Notes: generated from the sequence alone by a model not told the origin. 64,000 nucleotides of DNA from Chlamydomonas reinhardtii (GCF_000002595.2 NC_057015.1:2614952-2678951), one strand, 5' to 3'; positions 12,709 to 25,906 are shown, counted from the first letter of the stretch. Program-made: numbers and translations.

Positions 12709-12944
12709 AGTGTTTGTAGTTAGCGGGTTTAGCAAGAGACGCGCACTGCCAGGGGGATGCACCTCTCCCCCCAGCTATGGTACACACAATGAATTGGCGT
12801 GGAAAGGTGTGAAACGCTGGGCCCAGAAAACGTTAGCGGGAGTACCCCTGACCCCGTGCGGTCCATCCCACAGGTGCACAGCAGGGTGTACAGGGATTTT
12901 ACGTCTTCTTGGCTGGCTCGCTACCCTTCATTGCTTATTTACCG

Positions 12945-13450
12945 TTCCGCCGGAAAGTTTTTTCCGGTGCTAAGTTTTATCTAGTGGCTGGCGAATTATA
13001 TTAAAAATTTTCTAGCGAAGTTTGTTCTATTTCCACGGGATTTAACTGACAAGTTTTCCAAGGCTGCGGGTATTGGTGCGTGCCGCGTGCACTGCACCGC
13101 CGCTTTGCCACTGCACGATAGCGCCCGTACCCCCGTTGCCCGGGCACATGTTAAGGGATCAAAAACTACTGAACCAAATGCACCCCGTCATTCCCCTGAC
13201 TGCACTCCCATGTCTCTGATGCACCTGACCACCTGCGACCACCTGTAGCTTTGCTTAGCCTGTTCCCTATCATCATGCACCGTTCTTGCCTGCGTGTCTT
13301 CCCCTTGCGTGCACGGTTTTGCCCCCTGCTGCCCCCTCGGAATTAATTTTTCGCCGCTAAGTTTTTTCTGCGGCGCAAGGATTTAGCATTTAAACTTTTC
13401 CAAGATAAGTTTTTTTCATTGCCAGAAAGTGAATTATGAAAAATACTTCC
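12945..13450. other. AT-rich patch with related sub-blocks
   Basis: Unusually AT-rich for this genome. Two blocks (about 12950-13060 and 13340-13440) each contain a short GC palindrome-like word next to CTAAGTTTT runs and an ACAAGTTTTCC/ACTTTTCCAAG-like word. No open frame is seen. It may be an old mobile-element remnant or a matrix-attachment-like region; neither is proven. Confidence 0.4.
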
Positions 13451-14417
13451 CGGCGGGACGGTATATGAGAGACCTCATGCTTAAAGTTGGGGTCAGTAGA
13501 CCGCTCCCCGGCCCAGTCCCCGGCTCCGTCCCCTCAAGTTCACCACCCTGAGCCCAGGTTCCAATAGCACATGGTTAGGCCGGAAAGGGAGGAGAGCCGA
13601 GCAGGTCGCCCGCTGCCTGACGGGCAAATAGTATCCGCCTTCCAAGAGAGTCTAATGAAGGCATGGGAGCATGAGCGGCTGCAGTCTCTGTCTGCACGTT
13701 CCCATCAGACAACAAGCAACCAGGCGTACAGATGAGCAAGTACAAGCATTGGATGGGGCTGTGTGCGGAAGGAGCAGCACCACTGACCATGCAAGAGCAC
13801 AGTAGAGCATTTATACTAGTTGCGCATCACAAGACCTTGATGAGGTTCCGCCTGTGCTGCTGGCCGCTTACTGCCAGCCGCGCCTAGGGACGACCTGGGG
13901 AGGAAAGGATGTGCAGGATCGATTTTACAGGAGGGATGCGGGCCGCGGGCCGTTATGCAGGATACGGACCCAGCCAGGTTAGCCGCGTTACTAGATTCCA
14001 TTTGGGCGCACAGGTGCAAAAGCACCCCATTCGGGGACCAAACTAGCTGCATATATAAGTGCCGCAGGCGTTATAAGGCCCCCCCGGCCCGGGCCTCGGT
14101 TTCTACAGGGACAGGAATGCACGCCGTGCTCACCACCTTTGTAAATACACACAACAATAGCGCCTCGTGTTCATACTGGAAGAATTCGCCTCCGGGTTGA
14201 GGGTGTTGAGCTAACCTGCGCACAAGAACACACCTCAGGAGCTCACCCGGTCCCTGCCCTGGCCCAGGCTCGTGCACAAACTGTCGGGCGTCCACTAGCT
14301 ACAGGACGACCCACCCCCTCCCCCGAAAGCAGTATGCAAGCCAGTCCCAAGGCCCCTCACCGCGCCCCAGGTTTCTGACCTCGGCCCCTGTTAATTGTAT
14401 AATCCGGCTCAAAGGGT

Positions 14418-14433
14418 GGTGTTGAGAAACACC
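14418..14433 (-). terminator. Histone H3 3' stem-loop (set 2)
   Basis: Perfect 16-nt histone stem-loop on the minus strand, 72 nt past the H3 stop, the same spacing as in set 1. Confidence 0.93.
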
Positions 14434-14505
14434 GAGTTTGATTGCAGGCGTGCACTCGAGATGGCACACGTCTGGGCGCCTAGGCAACAGCAGCCAGCGA
14501 TGCGC

Positions 14506-15517
<1,012 letters not shown>

Positions 15518-15588
15518 GCGGCCAGCTCCAGGCTGCACGCTGCGCACACTGTTGCGGTCCCTGTGACCCGCAACACCAAAACAAACTC

Positions 15589-15604
15589 GGTGTTTCTCAA
15601 CACC
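15589..15604 (+). terminator. Histone H4 3' stem-loop (set 2)
   Basis: Perfect 16-nt histone stem-loop, 71 nt past the H4 stop, at exactly the spacing seen in set 1. Confidence 0.93.
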
Positions 15605-15925
15605 ACCTCTTTGCCTTTGGTTGTGCCTCGGGTGCTGGCCAGGGCGTGGGCAGAAAAGCTGCCGTGAGTGAAGGGTCTGGGTGCAAGGGGGCGAGGCGGG
15701 TGACACAGCGGTGGAAGGGGAAGCACGAGTCACCGGGTAAACTTACAGTGCCGTCCAGGGGTGCGTTCACATGCCCCCATGGTGTAATAGGGCTCTCGCC
15801 AACGCGGCGTCCCCACACGCCGAACAATGAATCAAGCCATGTCACACAAGAGGTACACTACGAGCATTCCTGACTCCTTGAGGCCAGGGCAGGGCACACT
15901 ACGAGCATCCCCGTGCTGCTGCTGC

Positions 15926-16673
15926 TCAAGGCGGCGCCGACATACCCTCCACAAACACAGACTTGAGCAGAGGCGCCCCGCCAGCGCTCGTATCTTCCTT
16001 CGTTCGGAACGAAATTTGCCCAAAAAGGCCTCTGGCGGACGAAATTGTTTTGACCTTGACTTGGAATTTCGGCCAAAACGCACGGGATCTTGGGGGGTCT
16101 TTCGGCAAACAGACGAAGACATTTTTGGGATTTCGGCCACTTTTGGCCAAGGACAGGGGGTTCCAGCGGCTACTCCACGGCCGAAACCTGCGTGGCATAT
16201 GGTAAGAAGGCTCAAAGGGCTGTATCTATGGGTGTTGACGGCGGGAGACAGGGGTTCCCCTGGCGGGAGAGTGAGGTTGGGTCGGCGGGAAGCAGGGGAG
16301 GAGTGGGCGTGTCGTGTCGGTGTCGACATCGTGCGGGTCGGGGGCGGAGCCCCCGGAAAAATTTTGGGGTGAACGAAGCGGCGGCAGCCTGTTTCGTCAA
16401 CTAAACGAAGCCATTTAAGGAATTCGGCCACTGACGCCGCCCCTGCCTTCGTAAGATACGAGCGCTGCGCCCCGCCCGCATCACACCACGCAGCCAGCGC
16501 CACTCGCGCGGTCGCCGCCGCCTCGCCACTGCCCATTATCACAACGTCCACCGCCTCCAGCGCCGGCAGCACCACACACGCCTTCGCCACGCGACCTTCG
16601 CTCCCGCCACCCACACCAGCACTGCCACTCCCACCGCGACCCGGCAGGACCGAGGGCGCCTGCAGGCCGCTGA
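15926..16673 (-). pseudogene. Truncated inverted copy of the LRR gene 3' end
   Basis: On the minus strand it matches the LRR gene from about 7722 to its stop (stop at 15926-15928), including residues like LPALEAVDVVIMGSGEAAAT and VFVEGMSAPP. Only the last ~85 codons are present, and a hAT-like element at 15982-16467 splits them. It is a by-product of the histone duplication. Unlike the intact gene, its 3' flank contains TGTAA. There is no promoter or upstream coding part, so expression is unlikely. Confidence 0.88.
15982..16467. mobile_element. Non-autonomous hAT-like element, copy 1
   Basis: 486 bp bounded by terminal inverted repeats CAGCGCTCGTATCTT / AAGATACGAGCGCTG and flanked by an exact 8-bp duplication CGCCCCGC (15974-15981, 16468-16475). 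The intact LRR copy shows the empty site with a single CGCCCCGC. An 8-bp target duplication plus a CAG terminus fits the hAT superfamily. No transposase is encoded; short open frames inside are not recognisable. By eye it is identical to copy 2, so insertion is recent. Confidence 0.88.
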
Positions 16674-16749
16674 TGCGCCCTGCTCGCCGTCAGCTATGGC
16701 ACACGAGTTAGTACCTGAGCGCAGCTATCAGCCGATGCACACTTTCCAC

Positions 16750-17235
16750 CAGCGCTCGTATCTTCCTTCGTTCGGAACGAAATTTGCCCAAAAAGGCCTC
16801 TGGCGGACGAAATTGTTTTGACCTTGACTTGGAATTTCGGCCAAAACGCACGGGATCTTGGGGGGTCTTTCGGCAAACAGACGAAGACATTTTTGGGATT
16901 TCGGCCACTTTTGGCCAAGGACAGGGGGTTCCAGCGGCTACTCCACGGCCGAAACCTGCGTGGCATATGGTAAGAAGGCTCAAAGGGCTGTATCTATGGG
17001 TGTTGACGGCGGGAGACAGGGGTTCCCCTGGCGGGAGAGTGAGGTTGGGTCGGCGGGAAGCAGGGGAGGAGTGGGCGTGTCGTGTCGGTGTCGACATCGT
17101 GCGGGTCGGGGGCGGAGCCCCCGGAAAAATTTTGGGGTGAACGAAGCGGCGGCAGCCTGTTTCGTCAACTAAACGAAGCCATTTAAGGAATTCGGCCACT
17201 GACGCCGCCCCTGCCTTCGTAAGATACGAGCGCTG
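16750..17235. mobile_element. Non-autonomous hAT-like element, copy 2
   Basis: Same 486-bp element in the same orientation, with the same terminal inverted repeats, flanked by its own 8-bp duplication CTTTCCAC (16742-16749, 17236-17243). Different target duplications show two independent insertions and not a tandem copy. Only ~280 bp separate the two elements. Confidence 0.88.
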
Positions 17236-17484
17236 CTTTCCACGCTTTCAACACCATGGGAGGGGGTGCAGGCAGGGCGGGGGTCGGGGGCGGGGCCGGG
17301 ACCATTTCTGGACCGACACGGCCTAGCCATCCAACCAGGCGCAGGCGGCTGCAACGATGTTCATGCATCACATTTTAACGCGTGTTCACATTTGGATATC
17401 CTTGTGCGTTTCCGGCCCCCTCCTAGCCCAGTGCCCCCAGACTGGTCCCCCCCTGCCGCCCCCCCCCCCCCGGGAAGTGGTGGT

Positions 17485-17500
17485 GGTGTTGAGAAACACC
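17485..17500 (-). terminator. Histone H2B 3' stem-loop (set 2)
   Basis: Perfect 16-nt stem-loop on the minus strand, 47 nt past the H2B stop, as in set 1. Confidence 0.93.
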
Positions 17501-17547
17501 GAGTTTGGAGATAGGAGGAAAGCCAGCGCGCATGCAGGTTTAGGCGT

Positions 17548-18006
17548 TTAGCCCGAGGTGAACTTGGTCACGGCCTTGGTGCCCTCCGACACCGCGTGCT
17601 TGGCCAGCTCGCCGGGCAGCACCAGGCGCACGGCGGTCTGGATCTCGCGGGAGGTGACGGTGGGCTTCTTGTTGTAGCGGCTCAGCTTGGAGGCCTCAGT
17701 GGCCACCTTCTCGAAGATGTCGTTGATGAAGCTGTTCATGATGGACATGGCCTTGCTGCTGATGCCAGTGTCGGGGTGCACCTGCTTGAGCACCTTGTAG
17801 ATGTACAGCTTGTAGGTCTCCACGGCGCTCTTCTTCTTCTTCTTGTCCTTCTTCTCGCCGTCGCCCTTGGGCTCCTTGGCAGCCTTCTTGGAGGGCTCCT
17901 TGGCCTTCTTGGCGGCCTTCTCGGCCTTGGGCTTGGCCTCGGCCTTAGCAGGGGCCTCAGCGGCAGCCTCCTGAGTCGCGGGCTTCTCGTCCTTCTTGGG
18001 GGCCAT
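17548..18006 (-). CDS. Histone H2B (set 2)
   Basis: Intronless, 152 residues, the same as set 1 H2B except for one Lys fewer in the N-terminal tail. This is the only amino-acid difference seen between the two histone sets. It is divergent from H2A at 18306. Confidence 0.99.
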   Translation of the reverse strand: MAPKKDEKPATQEAAAEAPAKAEAKPKAEKAAKKAKEPSKKAAKEPKGDGEKKDKKKKKSAVETYKLYIYKVLKQVHPDTGISSKAMSIMNSFINDIFEKVATEASKLSRYNKKPTVTSREIQTAVRLVLPGELAKHAVSEGTKAVTKFTSG

Positions 18007-18305
18007 TTTGTGAATGAGTTGTTGAAAAAGGTGTTGAACGTAAAAGAGTATAGAGTAATACGCCGAGCAAGTGCGCGCTATTTATTAGGGGGCGGGGGCA
18101 GCGAGGACGAGCGCGGTGGCCAAGGCGAGGCGAGCGGTTGTTTGACCCAACCGACCAAGGCGTTGACTTGTGGCCAAGGTGAGCCGTCCCGCGACCGTCG
18201 CGCTCCCTGCGCCCTATATATTACACAGCTCTTTCTGGGCACTTCCAACACGCTCTCAACCCCTATACACCTGTCCGTTCACCTCTTTCTGCTAAACACA
18301 TCACA
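18007..18305. promoter_or_regulatory. Divergent H2B/H2A promoter (set 2)
   Basis: Contains TATATATTA for H2A (about 18215-18225), the shared histone word as GGTTGTTTGAC at 18136-18146, and a TATTTATTA element for H2B near 18079-18088. It matches set 1 in reverse. Confidence 0.75.
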
Positions 18306-18698
18306 ATGGCTGGTCGCGGCAAGGGCAAGACCTCTGGCAAGAAGGCCGTGAGCCGCAGCGCCAAGGCCGGCCTGCAGTTCCCTGTGGGCCGCATTGCGCG
18401 CTACCTGAAGAAGGGCAAGTACGCCGAGCGCATTGGTGCCGGCGCGCCCGTGTACCTGGCTGCCGTGCTGGAGTACCTGACCGCTGAGGTGCTGGAGCTG
18501 GCTGGCAACGCTGCCCGCGACAACAAGAAGAACCGCATCGTGCCCCGCCACATCCAGCTGGCCATCCGTAACGATGAGGAGCTGGGCAAGCTGCTGGGCG
18601 AGGTGACCATCGCCTCGGGCGGTGTGCTGCCCAACATCCACGCCGTGCTGCTGCCCAAGAAGACCAAGGGCGGCAAGGGCAGCGAGGAGGCCGCCTAA
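18306..18698 (+). CDS. Histone H2A (set 2)
   Basis: Intronless, 130 residues, with the same protein as the set 1 H2A and no SQ motif at the tail. Its 3' end converges with the minus-strand gene at 18967-27601. The H2A stem-loop and the neighbour's poly(A) signal are only about 80 bp apart. Confidence 0.99.
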   Translation: MAGRGKGKTSGKKAVSRSAKAGLQFPVGRIARYLKKGKYAERIGAGAPVYLAAVLEYLTAEVLELAGNAARDNKKNRIVPRHIQLAIRNDEELGKLLGEVTIASGGVLPNIHAVLLPKKTKGGKGSEEAA

Positions 18699-18742
18699 AG
18701 GGCTCCTGCTCTATTGTATACCTCAAAACTACAAAAAAACTC

Positions 18743-18758
18743 GGTGTTTCTCAACACC
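18743..18758 (+). terminator. Histone H2A 3' stem-loop (set 2)
   Basis: Perfect 16-nt histone stem-loop 44 nt past the H2A stop. Confidence 0.93.
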
Positions 18759-18837
18759 ACCTCTCATTGCGGCACCGGGGCTTGGGTTGGCTGCTTGGAG
18801 CATGGGGAAAGGGCCATCAGGCAGTCTTGCGTGGGGT

Positions 18838-18842
18838 TTACA
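18838..18842 (-). terminator. TGTAA poly(A) signal of the 15-exon gene
   Basis: TGTAA on the minus strand, about 125 nt past the stop codon at 18967. Confidence 0.65.
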
Positions 18843-18966
18843 CGGTGTTGGTTTGGCAGGGTCTGGAAACACACGCGGTCGCGTGTGCACAGTCTATAGC
18901 AGCAGCAAGCTACCCACACCAATACAGCCGCATAGTGCATTCCTGTGTGCAAATGCCGCCCGGCCC

Positions 18967-21900
18967 TCATGCGCCCTCCTGCACAGTACGCCGGATCGCC
19001 TCATACGCACCGGTCAGGCCGTGGCCAACCCCGCCACCACCACCCTGCGGCTGCACCTGCGCCTGCTCGCCCACATCCACCGCCTCTATGCCCGCAGTCG
19101 CAATGCCACCCAGGGCACCAGTCACCCCGCCGCTGCCTGCAGCCGCACCTCCCGTCTCGCCCGCGCCGGCGCCCCCAGACATGCTGCTGCCACCGCCGTT
19201 GCTGCTACTGCTGGTGCTGCCTCCCGGCGGCAGCCCCCAGCCGGTCAGGTCTGCGCCCCGCAGCTGCTGCCGCATCGCCTCGCCGCCCTCCCCCAGTGGC
19301 ACCTCCGGCAGCGCCTCGGGCGGGGTGCGGTGCGCCATCGCCGCCACCGCACCCGCGGGCGGGCCGCCCTCGCCGCTCCCACCACCTGCTCCCTGAGTGG
19401 GCAGGCCGAATGAGGTCAGGTCCATGCGCTGCAGGCCCGAGTAGCCCTCAGTCGCGGCTGGTGGCTCAGAGGCCGCCGCAGCCCCTTGCGCGTTGCTGTG
19501 GCTGTTGCTGCCGCCGGCGAGGCGCGTCATTTCCACTGGGTCGTGATAAGCGCTTTGGCTAGTTACGTGTTTGGGTACTGAAGCGTTGAAAAGTATGAAG
19601 ACTAGCGAACTAAGAGGCAGCAACAGGCGTTCGGGCCGGCGTGACTGCATTGGCCCGAGGGTCGTAGTGTTGCGGCGATCCACTTATCCCGCGGCCACAT
19701 GGCACAGGTATGGTGCAGCTGGTGCGGAGGTTGCTTGCCTTGGGCCGTGGGGTCTCAGCTCTCCCTGGCCTTCCTAGGCTTCCCTTGCCGTTGTGGGTGC
19801 TGGGGGCCCCGCAGAGCGGCTTTTTGGGGTTGGGGAGAGCTTCGCGCTCTCTCGCGCCTCGTCCAGTGGTGCTTCACAGGTCCACCATAACCGAGTCCAT
19901 GAGCTGCAGCGTGGAGCGGCTGATCTATGATGCTATACTGCAGCCTGCAGGAGGCGTGCGCCCGCAGCTCTTGCTGATGCTGATACCAGAGGTGTCCCAC
20001 GTGGGGGTGCCCCTGGTTGATACGCATGCAGCAACAAGTATATGACAGCTTCAACGTGCACAACACGCGCCTCCTTTCGGTCTGCCCTGCCACACGGCAC
20101 AGCCCAGGCCGATTCCATGGTAAATTGCAACAAAGACGACAAAGCCCCAAGTTCAACTTGTTGGTAGACCGCGCAACTGACCAACCGCTTTAGGACTACC
20201 TAAGCGATACTGCATCACCAGCGCACACTGCGTAACACCGTGCAAAGTGCAGGTTCCTCATCGCCAGTGCGTTGCTCTGCTGCCACCCGCATGGATGGAG
20301 CCACGGCCAACACCGGCACCACTTCAGACTACTTCACACTCCCGAAATCCCCAGGTCCCCACCTGCCTTTGCTCCTGCCAGATATCTCCTCCATCCCACA
20401 GCCCTCACGGCTCCACCAGGGCTGGTCCGGCCGGCGACTCCGCCACCTCACCCGCCGCCCGCACCCCGCCAGCCTGCTGCTCCACTTTGCCGCCTCCACC
20501 CACCGCGACCCCACCGGCCGCAGCCTCCTCAATAAGGCTCTTCACGGCTCCAAACGCGCCCGGGACGCCGCTGCCCGTGCGCCCCTCGCTGCCCGTCTCT
20601 CCCGCCACCGCCACCGGCGCCTCAGCCTCGCCCTCCACATCGCTAGAGCTGCTGACGTCGCCTCCACCCGCACCACCGCCGCCGCTGCCGCCGCCGGCAG
20701 CGCGGCGGCCGTGTCCGGGCTCGCCTCCGGCGCCTATGCGGCCGTAGGTGCGCGCGTGCTCCGGAATGTCGGCAGGTGACACGTGCGGCCGGCCCGCCGC
20801 CACGGTGTGCAGCGGCCGCGACGGCGCCAGCGGCGGCGAGCCGGGCGCCATGGCGGCCGCGGGGCTGAGGCCAATGTTGATGGCGGCGGCGCCGCCAATG
20901 CCGACGCCGCCGGCCTCCTCCTCGGAAATGTCCTCGTCGCCGCTGCCAGGGCCGGGCCGGCCGCCGGCGCCCACCAGCCCCAGCGTGTGCCGGGCCTCCG
21001 GCGCCGCCGACTCCACTGACGGCGCCGGTGGCGGCGTCTCCGGCCCCCGCAGCATGCCTCCGGAGCCGCCGCCGCCGCGGCTGACATCGACATCGACCTC
21101 AGTCATGGCGCCGGCCGAGTCGATTGCCATTACGGTGGCGTCGGTGGCGGCCTCCATGGCGGCGGCGGCGACGCTGGTGGCGGCGACGGCGGCGTCGACG
21201 GCGGCGGTGGCGGCGTCCATGGAAGCTGCTGAGGTCTCGACGGCGGCGCCGGCCGCCGTCAGGGCGGTGGCGGCGGCGGCGGCCTGCTCCGCCAGCGCCA
21301 GGGCGCGGGCCTTGGCCTCGTCGGCTGCGATGGCCGGCGGCGCGTTGACGTCGTAACCGCCTGAGGCGGTGGCGGTGGTGGTGGTGGCGGGGATGGTGGA
21401 GGAGACGGTGGAGGCGGGCGCGGGGGAGAGGCCGGAGGTGCCACCAGCAGTGTAGGCGGCGGGTGGCTCAGGCGTAGTGGCCTCACGGCTGGAGGGGCCT
21501 GCGTGGCGATTGGGCGCGGGAAGCCGAGAGCGTAAGTAACAAAGCCTGCCTGCCTCGTGCCTGCTGTCACGCGTGCAGCGAGTGCCAAGGACATGGCATT
21601 CTTGTGAATGTCTGTACGAGTTGGTGGTGCGTCGGAGCTAGGGCAGCAGTGGGCTCTCACCCGCAGAGGCGGCGGAGGGCCCCGCCACGTCGGGTATGGG
21701 TCTCAGCGAGGGGTCCACGGGCTTGGGTGCAGCCAGGGGCGGCAGGGGGCCGCCGCCGCCGCCGGCGTGTCCCAGAGCGCCTGTGGCAGGTAGGTGCAAC
21801 ACAGGCAGCACGTCGATGTGCGTGATGTCGGATGCATGCTCATTTAAGTGCACATGGCAACTCCCCCGTTACAAAGCAAAGTCTGCGCAGCATTTCATCG

Positions 21901-24501
21901 TTATACCCATACCAGTAACCCGCGCACCCTGCATGAGCGGCTGCTGCGGCTGCCGGGTCTCGGGCCCCATCAGCGTGTCTACCACGAAGCTGGCCGGCCC
22001 TCCACTGGCAGTACGGCCGGCTGTAGCATCGCTGCTACCGCCGCCACCGCCGGCTGTAGCTGCAGCCGCCTCTGCCTCCGGCTGTAGCACGTCCATGTGC
22101 TGCAGCTGGCCGCCTGTGGCGGTGGACATCTGGTAGCGGGCGGCGGCGGCCAGGCTGGAGGTGGCGGCGGCGGGCAGTGCAGTGCCGCCTGTGCAGGCGA
22201 GTTGCGTGTGTGTGTGGGGGGGGGGGGGGTTGTAGATACCAGCCCAAACTAAACCAAACCCAATGCAATAGAGCGAGGAGGAGAGCGTGGCCGATGCTTA
22301 ACAACGGAGTGGCACGCGACAATAGTCCCCATCCCCGAAATGCACTGAGTTCCCAGTTTCCCAGGGGGGGTCGGAGGATGGAGGGGCGAATTTGAGCAAT
22401 GCGTCATACAGCCGCACAGCCATGCGTAAGTTCTGTGCAGTCGCATGTCGCCCACGTGCAAGTCAGCCATCAAAAACGGTGGTGTGTGTGTACACTGCAC
22501 ACACACGCCATCCGGCATCCAAATCCCCTTCGCTGCAAAACACCGGCCTGCCCCCCACTACGGCAGTCACCCGCTCCCACGCTCACCCGAGCCGAACGCC
22601 ACCTCGCGTGTGCCTTGCTCCGCAGCCTCCCGCGTCTCCGGCGCCGGCCCCGCCACCGTGTCTCGCACAAACCCGCCCAGCCCGGCACCCTCCTGCCGCG
22701 CCCCCACCTCCCCCGTCTTCCCCTTCTTCCCCTTCCCCGCCTCCTCCCTCGGTCCGACCAGCGTCTCCGTAATAAAGCGCCACACGCCCGTGTCAGTCGG
22801 TGAGGTCAGCGCGCCCCCCAGGGCTGCGGTGGCGGCGGCGCCGGCCTCGCCCGCGCCGCGTGCTGCCACCTCGTGCATCTGCTCACGTGCCGCCGCGGCG
22901 CCCACACCCTCCGCCAGGGGCCCGGCGGCGGTGGATGCGCGCGTGGCGGTGGGGGAGGTCGCGGCGGCGGTGTCGGTAGGCGTCTGGCACAGCCAAGGGG
23001 GAGAAGGGGGTTACGTGAGTGGGAGTGGTGAGATCCTGGTTGTCTGTGTCAAGTGCCAGCCCAACGAGAACAGCCCTTCCCCAGCCCGCGATATTGCCAA
23101 GTGTAGACTGTGTGGTAGTAGTTGCAACAGCGCCAATCGCCAGGTGCGGCGGTGCTCACTCACGGTGGTGGGGGTGACGGGCGGGCGGTGCTTGGGGCTG
23201 GCGCCGGTCGCAGCCGCGGCGGCGGTGGCAGCCGCATGCTGCGGGTGCTGCTGCGGGTGGTGTTGCGGGTGTGGGTGCTGCTGCGGGTGGTGTTGCGGGT
23301 GGTGTTCCTCCGCGGTGTCTGAGGGGCCCATGAGCGTGTCCCGGAGGAACTGCAGCGGGCCGCCGCCGGGCAGCACACGCCGGCCTGCAGTGGTGTGGCG
23401 TGCGTGTGTGTGTGTGTGGGGGGGGGGTGTTGTAGATTCCAGCCCAAACTAAACCGAACCCAATGCAAAAGAGCGAGGAGGAGAGCGTGGCCTATGATTT
23501 GATGGGGGGTACGTGTGTGTTGGGGTGTGTGTGTGTGTGTGTGTTAAAGAGCACAAGGAAAACGTTGCGCAAAGACAGTGTGTGTGTGTGTGTGTGTGCA
23601 CAGGGAGCGGACGAGAGCTTCAAGCACTCGCAAACAAAAGTAAAGGACGATAATAGGCAGAGCATCGGCTTGAACTAGTACGCCGCCGCCCCCCCCCCCT
23701 CCACGCCACGCCACGCCGCTCTCATCGCTCACCCGCCATCACATACTCGGGAGCCATCTCTGGCCGCATGAGGAAGCCGCCCGTGACGCCGGCGCGCTCG
23801 CGCAACTCCGTCATCTGGTCCATGGCCACCTCGGGCAGGCCCTGCCAGTGGTGGTGAGGAGGAATGGAGGGAGGAGAGAGCAGGCAGGGGATGGGGAAAA
23901 GAAAGGAAGCGGCTGGGAGTGGGGTCGTGAGAGGGTTTGTCCCCGGGTTCCCGGTAAGGCACATGAGGCGACGCAGCCCACTACCATGCCTGCTATGTAC
24001 CTGCTACGAAGCTTACCGGCCCCCCTTTCCTGGAAAGGTGAAACAACCCCCCCCCACTTCGTCCGCAGTCTTCAGTGCATCCTGTACCGCTTTTCCAAAC
24101 ATCCCTGCAACCCCCCTCCGTCCCCTTCCCCGCTCGCTCCCCCCCTCGCACCTTGGCCCGCTCGTGCGTGAGCGCCCTGGCCGCCAGCAGCCGCCACAGC
24201 GCCCGCACCGCCTCGCGCCGCTGCGGCCGCAGCACCAGGCGCCGCAGCCGGCCGGCGGCGGGGCCGGACATGGCGTGAGCGGCGGTGATGTGCGAGGCCG
24301 GCCACTGCGAAGGCGGGGCAAGGAAAGGCTCGGCGTTCACGGCGTGCCGCTTGCTACCGTTTCCGATACCGAGTGCGCCTCATGTTTGACCCAACGTTCC
24401 CATCCGCGCACACACGTCCACACAGTCGTTGCTGGAGGTACTTCAAGCTGCCTCGCCCGCCAACGCACATGCACACACACACACACACACACACACACGC
24501 C

Positions 24502-24546
<45 letters not shown>

Positions 24547-25851
24547 GCACACTCACCCACACGCACCTGCTCTGCGCCCAGCTCCGCTGCAGTCTCCAGC
24601 GCCGCCGCCACCGCCGCCTCCGCCGCCACGCCCGCAGTGCCCGGCGGCACAAGCACCACCGCGTCCGACACCGCGCCGCCACCGCCACTGGCGCCGCCAC
24701 TGGCGCCCGGCTCAGCACCGCCTATCATCATCACCTGCGGGTGACACAGGGCGCAGGTCGCAGGGCATGAGGATGAGGGCACAGGGGACATAGGGAGCAC
24801 GTACGGCTGGCATGCGCCGCACACACGGCAGTAACCGCCGGGTTATAACCCTCATGCCTGGACTCATAAAGAAACATATGTGTGGCCTAATGTGTGCTAC
24901 GGCCATGCGCGTGTGTCGCACCCACCCGCTCTGCCCACCCACCTGCGGCGGCGGCACCTCCTGCCCCGACGCCAGCTCCGCCGCTGTGGTGGCGGCGGCG
25001 ATGGCGGCCTCAGCCATGGCCGCGGCGGTGGCGGCGGAGGGCGCGGTGCCCTCCACCGCCACGCCGGCGGCGGCCTCCAGAGGGGTGGCGGGCGCGGCGG
25101 CGGAGGCAGCGGGGGCTATGGGTGTGGCCAGGGCCGTGGCGCCGGCGGAATCGGGGTGGTCCTGGCCAGGACAGAGGGTCAAAGACGCATATGCCGTCAT
25201 GAAGAATACATTAAACCTACTGCAATACCACGCACCCACACGCTTTCCCATCCCCATCCCCAGCCCCAGCCCCAGCCCCCAGCCCCAGCCCCAGCCCCAG
25301 CCCCAGCCCCAGCCCCAGCCCCAGCCCCAGCCCCAGCCCCAGCCCCAGCCCCAGCCCAAGCCCAAGCCCAAGCCCAAGCCCAAGCCCAAGCCCAAGCCCA
25401 AGCCCAAGCCCAAGCCCAAGCCCCAGTCCCCAGCCCCCAGCCCCCAGCCCCCAGCCCAGCAGCCCCCCGCCCCTCAGCCCCCAGCCCCCCGCTGTCGCTC
25501 ACCCCCAGCAGCTCGTGTGGGAAGGGCGCGATGAGTCCTTCCGGCGGCGCCAGGTCGCCGCGCAGGGCGCCGCGCTGCGCCGCCGCCGCCACCGCCACCG
25601 CCGCCGCCTTGATCTGCGCCGCGCCCTCGGCCAGCCAGTGCAGGTGGCACAGCAGGGCGGAGCGAGCCACCTCGAACTCACTCATGGCGGCTGGGGGACG
25701 GGGTGGAAGGGGGAGGGGGAGGGGGGCGGGGAGGGGGGAGAGGGAGCGACGGAGCGTGGTAGAAAGCGTCAGAAGGGCGCAGATGGGTATGCACAGTCGT
25801 GGCGTGGATCGAAGCACGGGCTCTTGCAACAAATGCACACACGCGCATGTG

Positions 25852-25906
<55 letters not shown>

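Larger units (their letters stand above)
11659..14417. other. Gene-free spacer between the two histone sets
   Basis: No coding gene is supported. It holds the tail of the H2B duplication (to about 11765), a dispersed repeat word (11942-11979), a GGGGCA hexamer array (12565-12708) and an AT-rich patch (about 12945-13450). A 183-codon frame over the hexamer array is only repeat translation. Confidence 0.7.
17376..18790 (-). repeat. Inverted duplication of about 10340-11765 (H2A, H2B)
   Basis: Read on the minus strand, this block repeats the H2A-H2B pair with its promoter, both stem-loops and about 100 bp beyond H2B (G-rich run, then GGGGGCACTGGGCTAGGAGG). Outer limits are approximate because they were judged by eye. 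Confidence 0.85.

Noticed and set aside
12422-12973. Open frames of 119-183 codons over the GGGGCA array
   Set aside because: They are translations of a microsatellite (Ala-Gly, Cys-Pro or Pro-Ala runs) with no conserved flanks.
15832-16614. 260-codon minus-strand frame that joins the LRR fragment to hAT sequence
   Set aside because: It is a chance read-through of a truncated pseudogene into a transposon, with no promoter or upstream exons.
19876-20045. Plus-strand peptide frame containing SVERLIYDAILQPAGG
   Set aside because: It reads like protein, but it lies wholly within intron 14 of the minus-strand gene with no start context, splice partners or known family.
20240-22800. Several plus-strand frames of 130-335 codons
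   Set aside because: They are shadows of the Ala/Gly-rich minus-strand exons in GC-rich DNA. The minus-strand exons join in phase at every junction; these do not.
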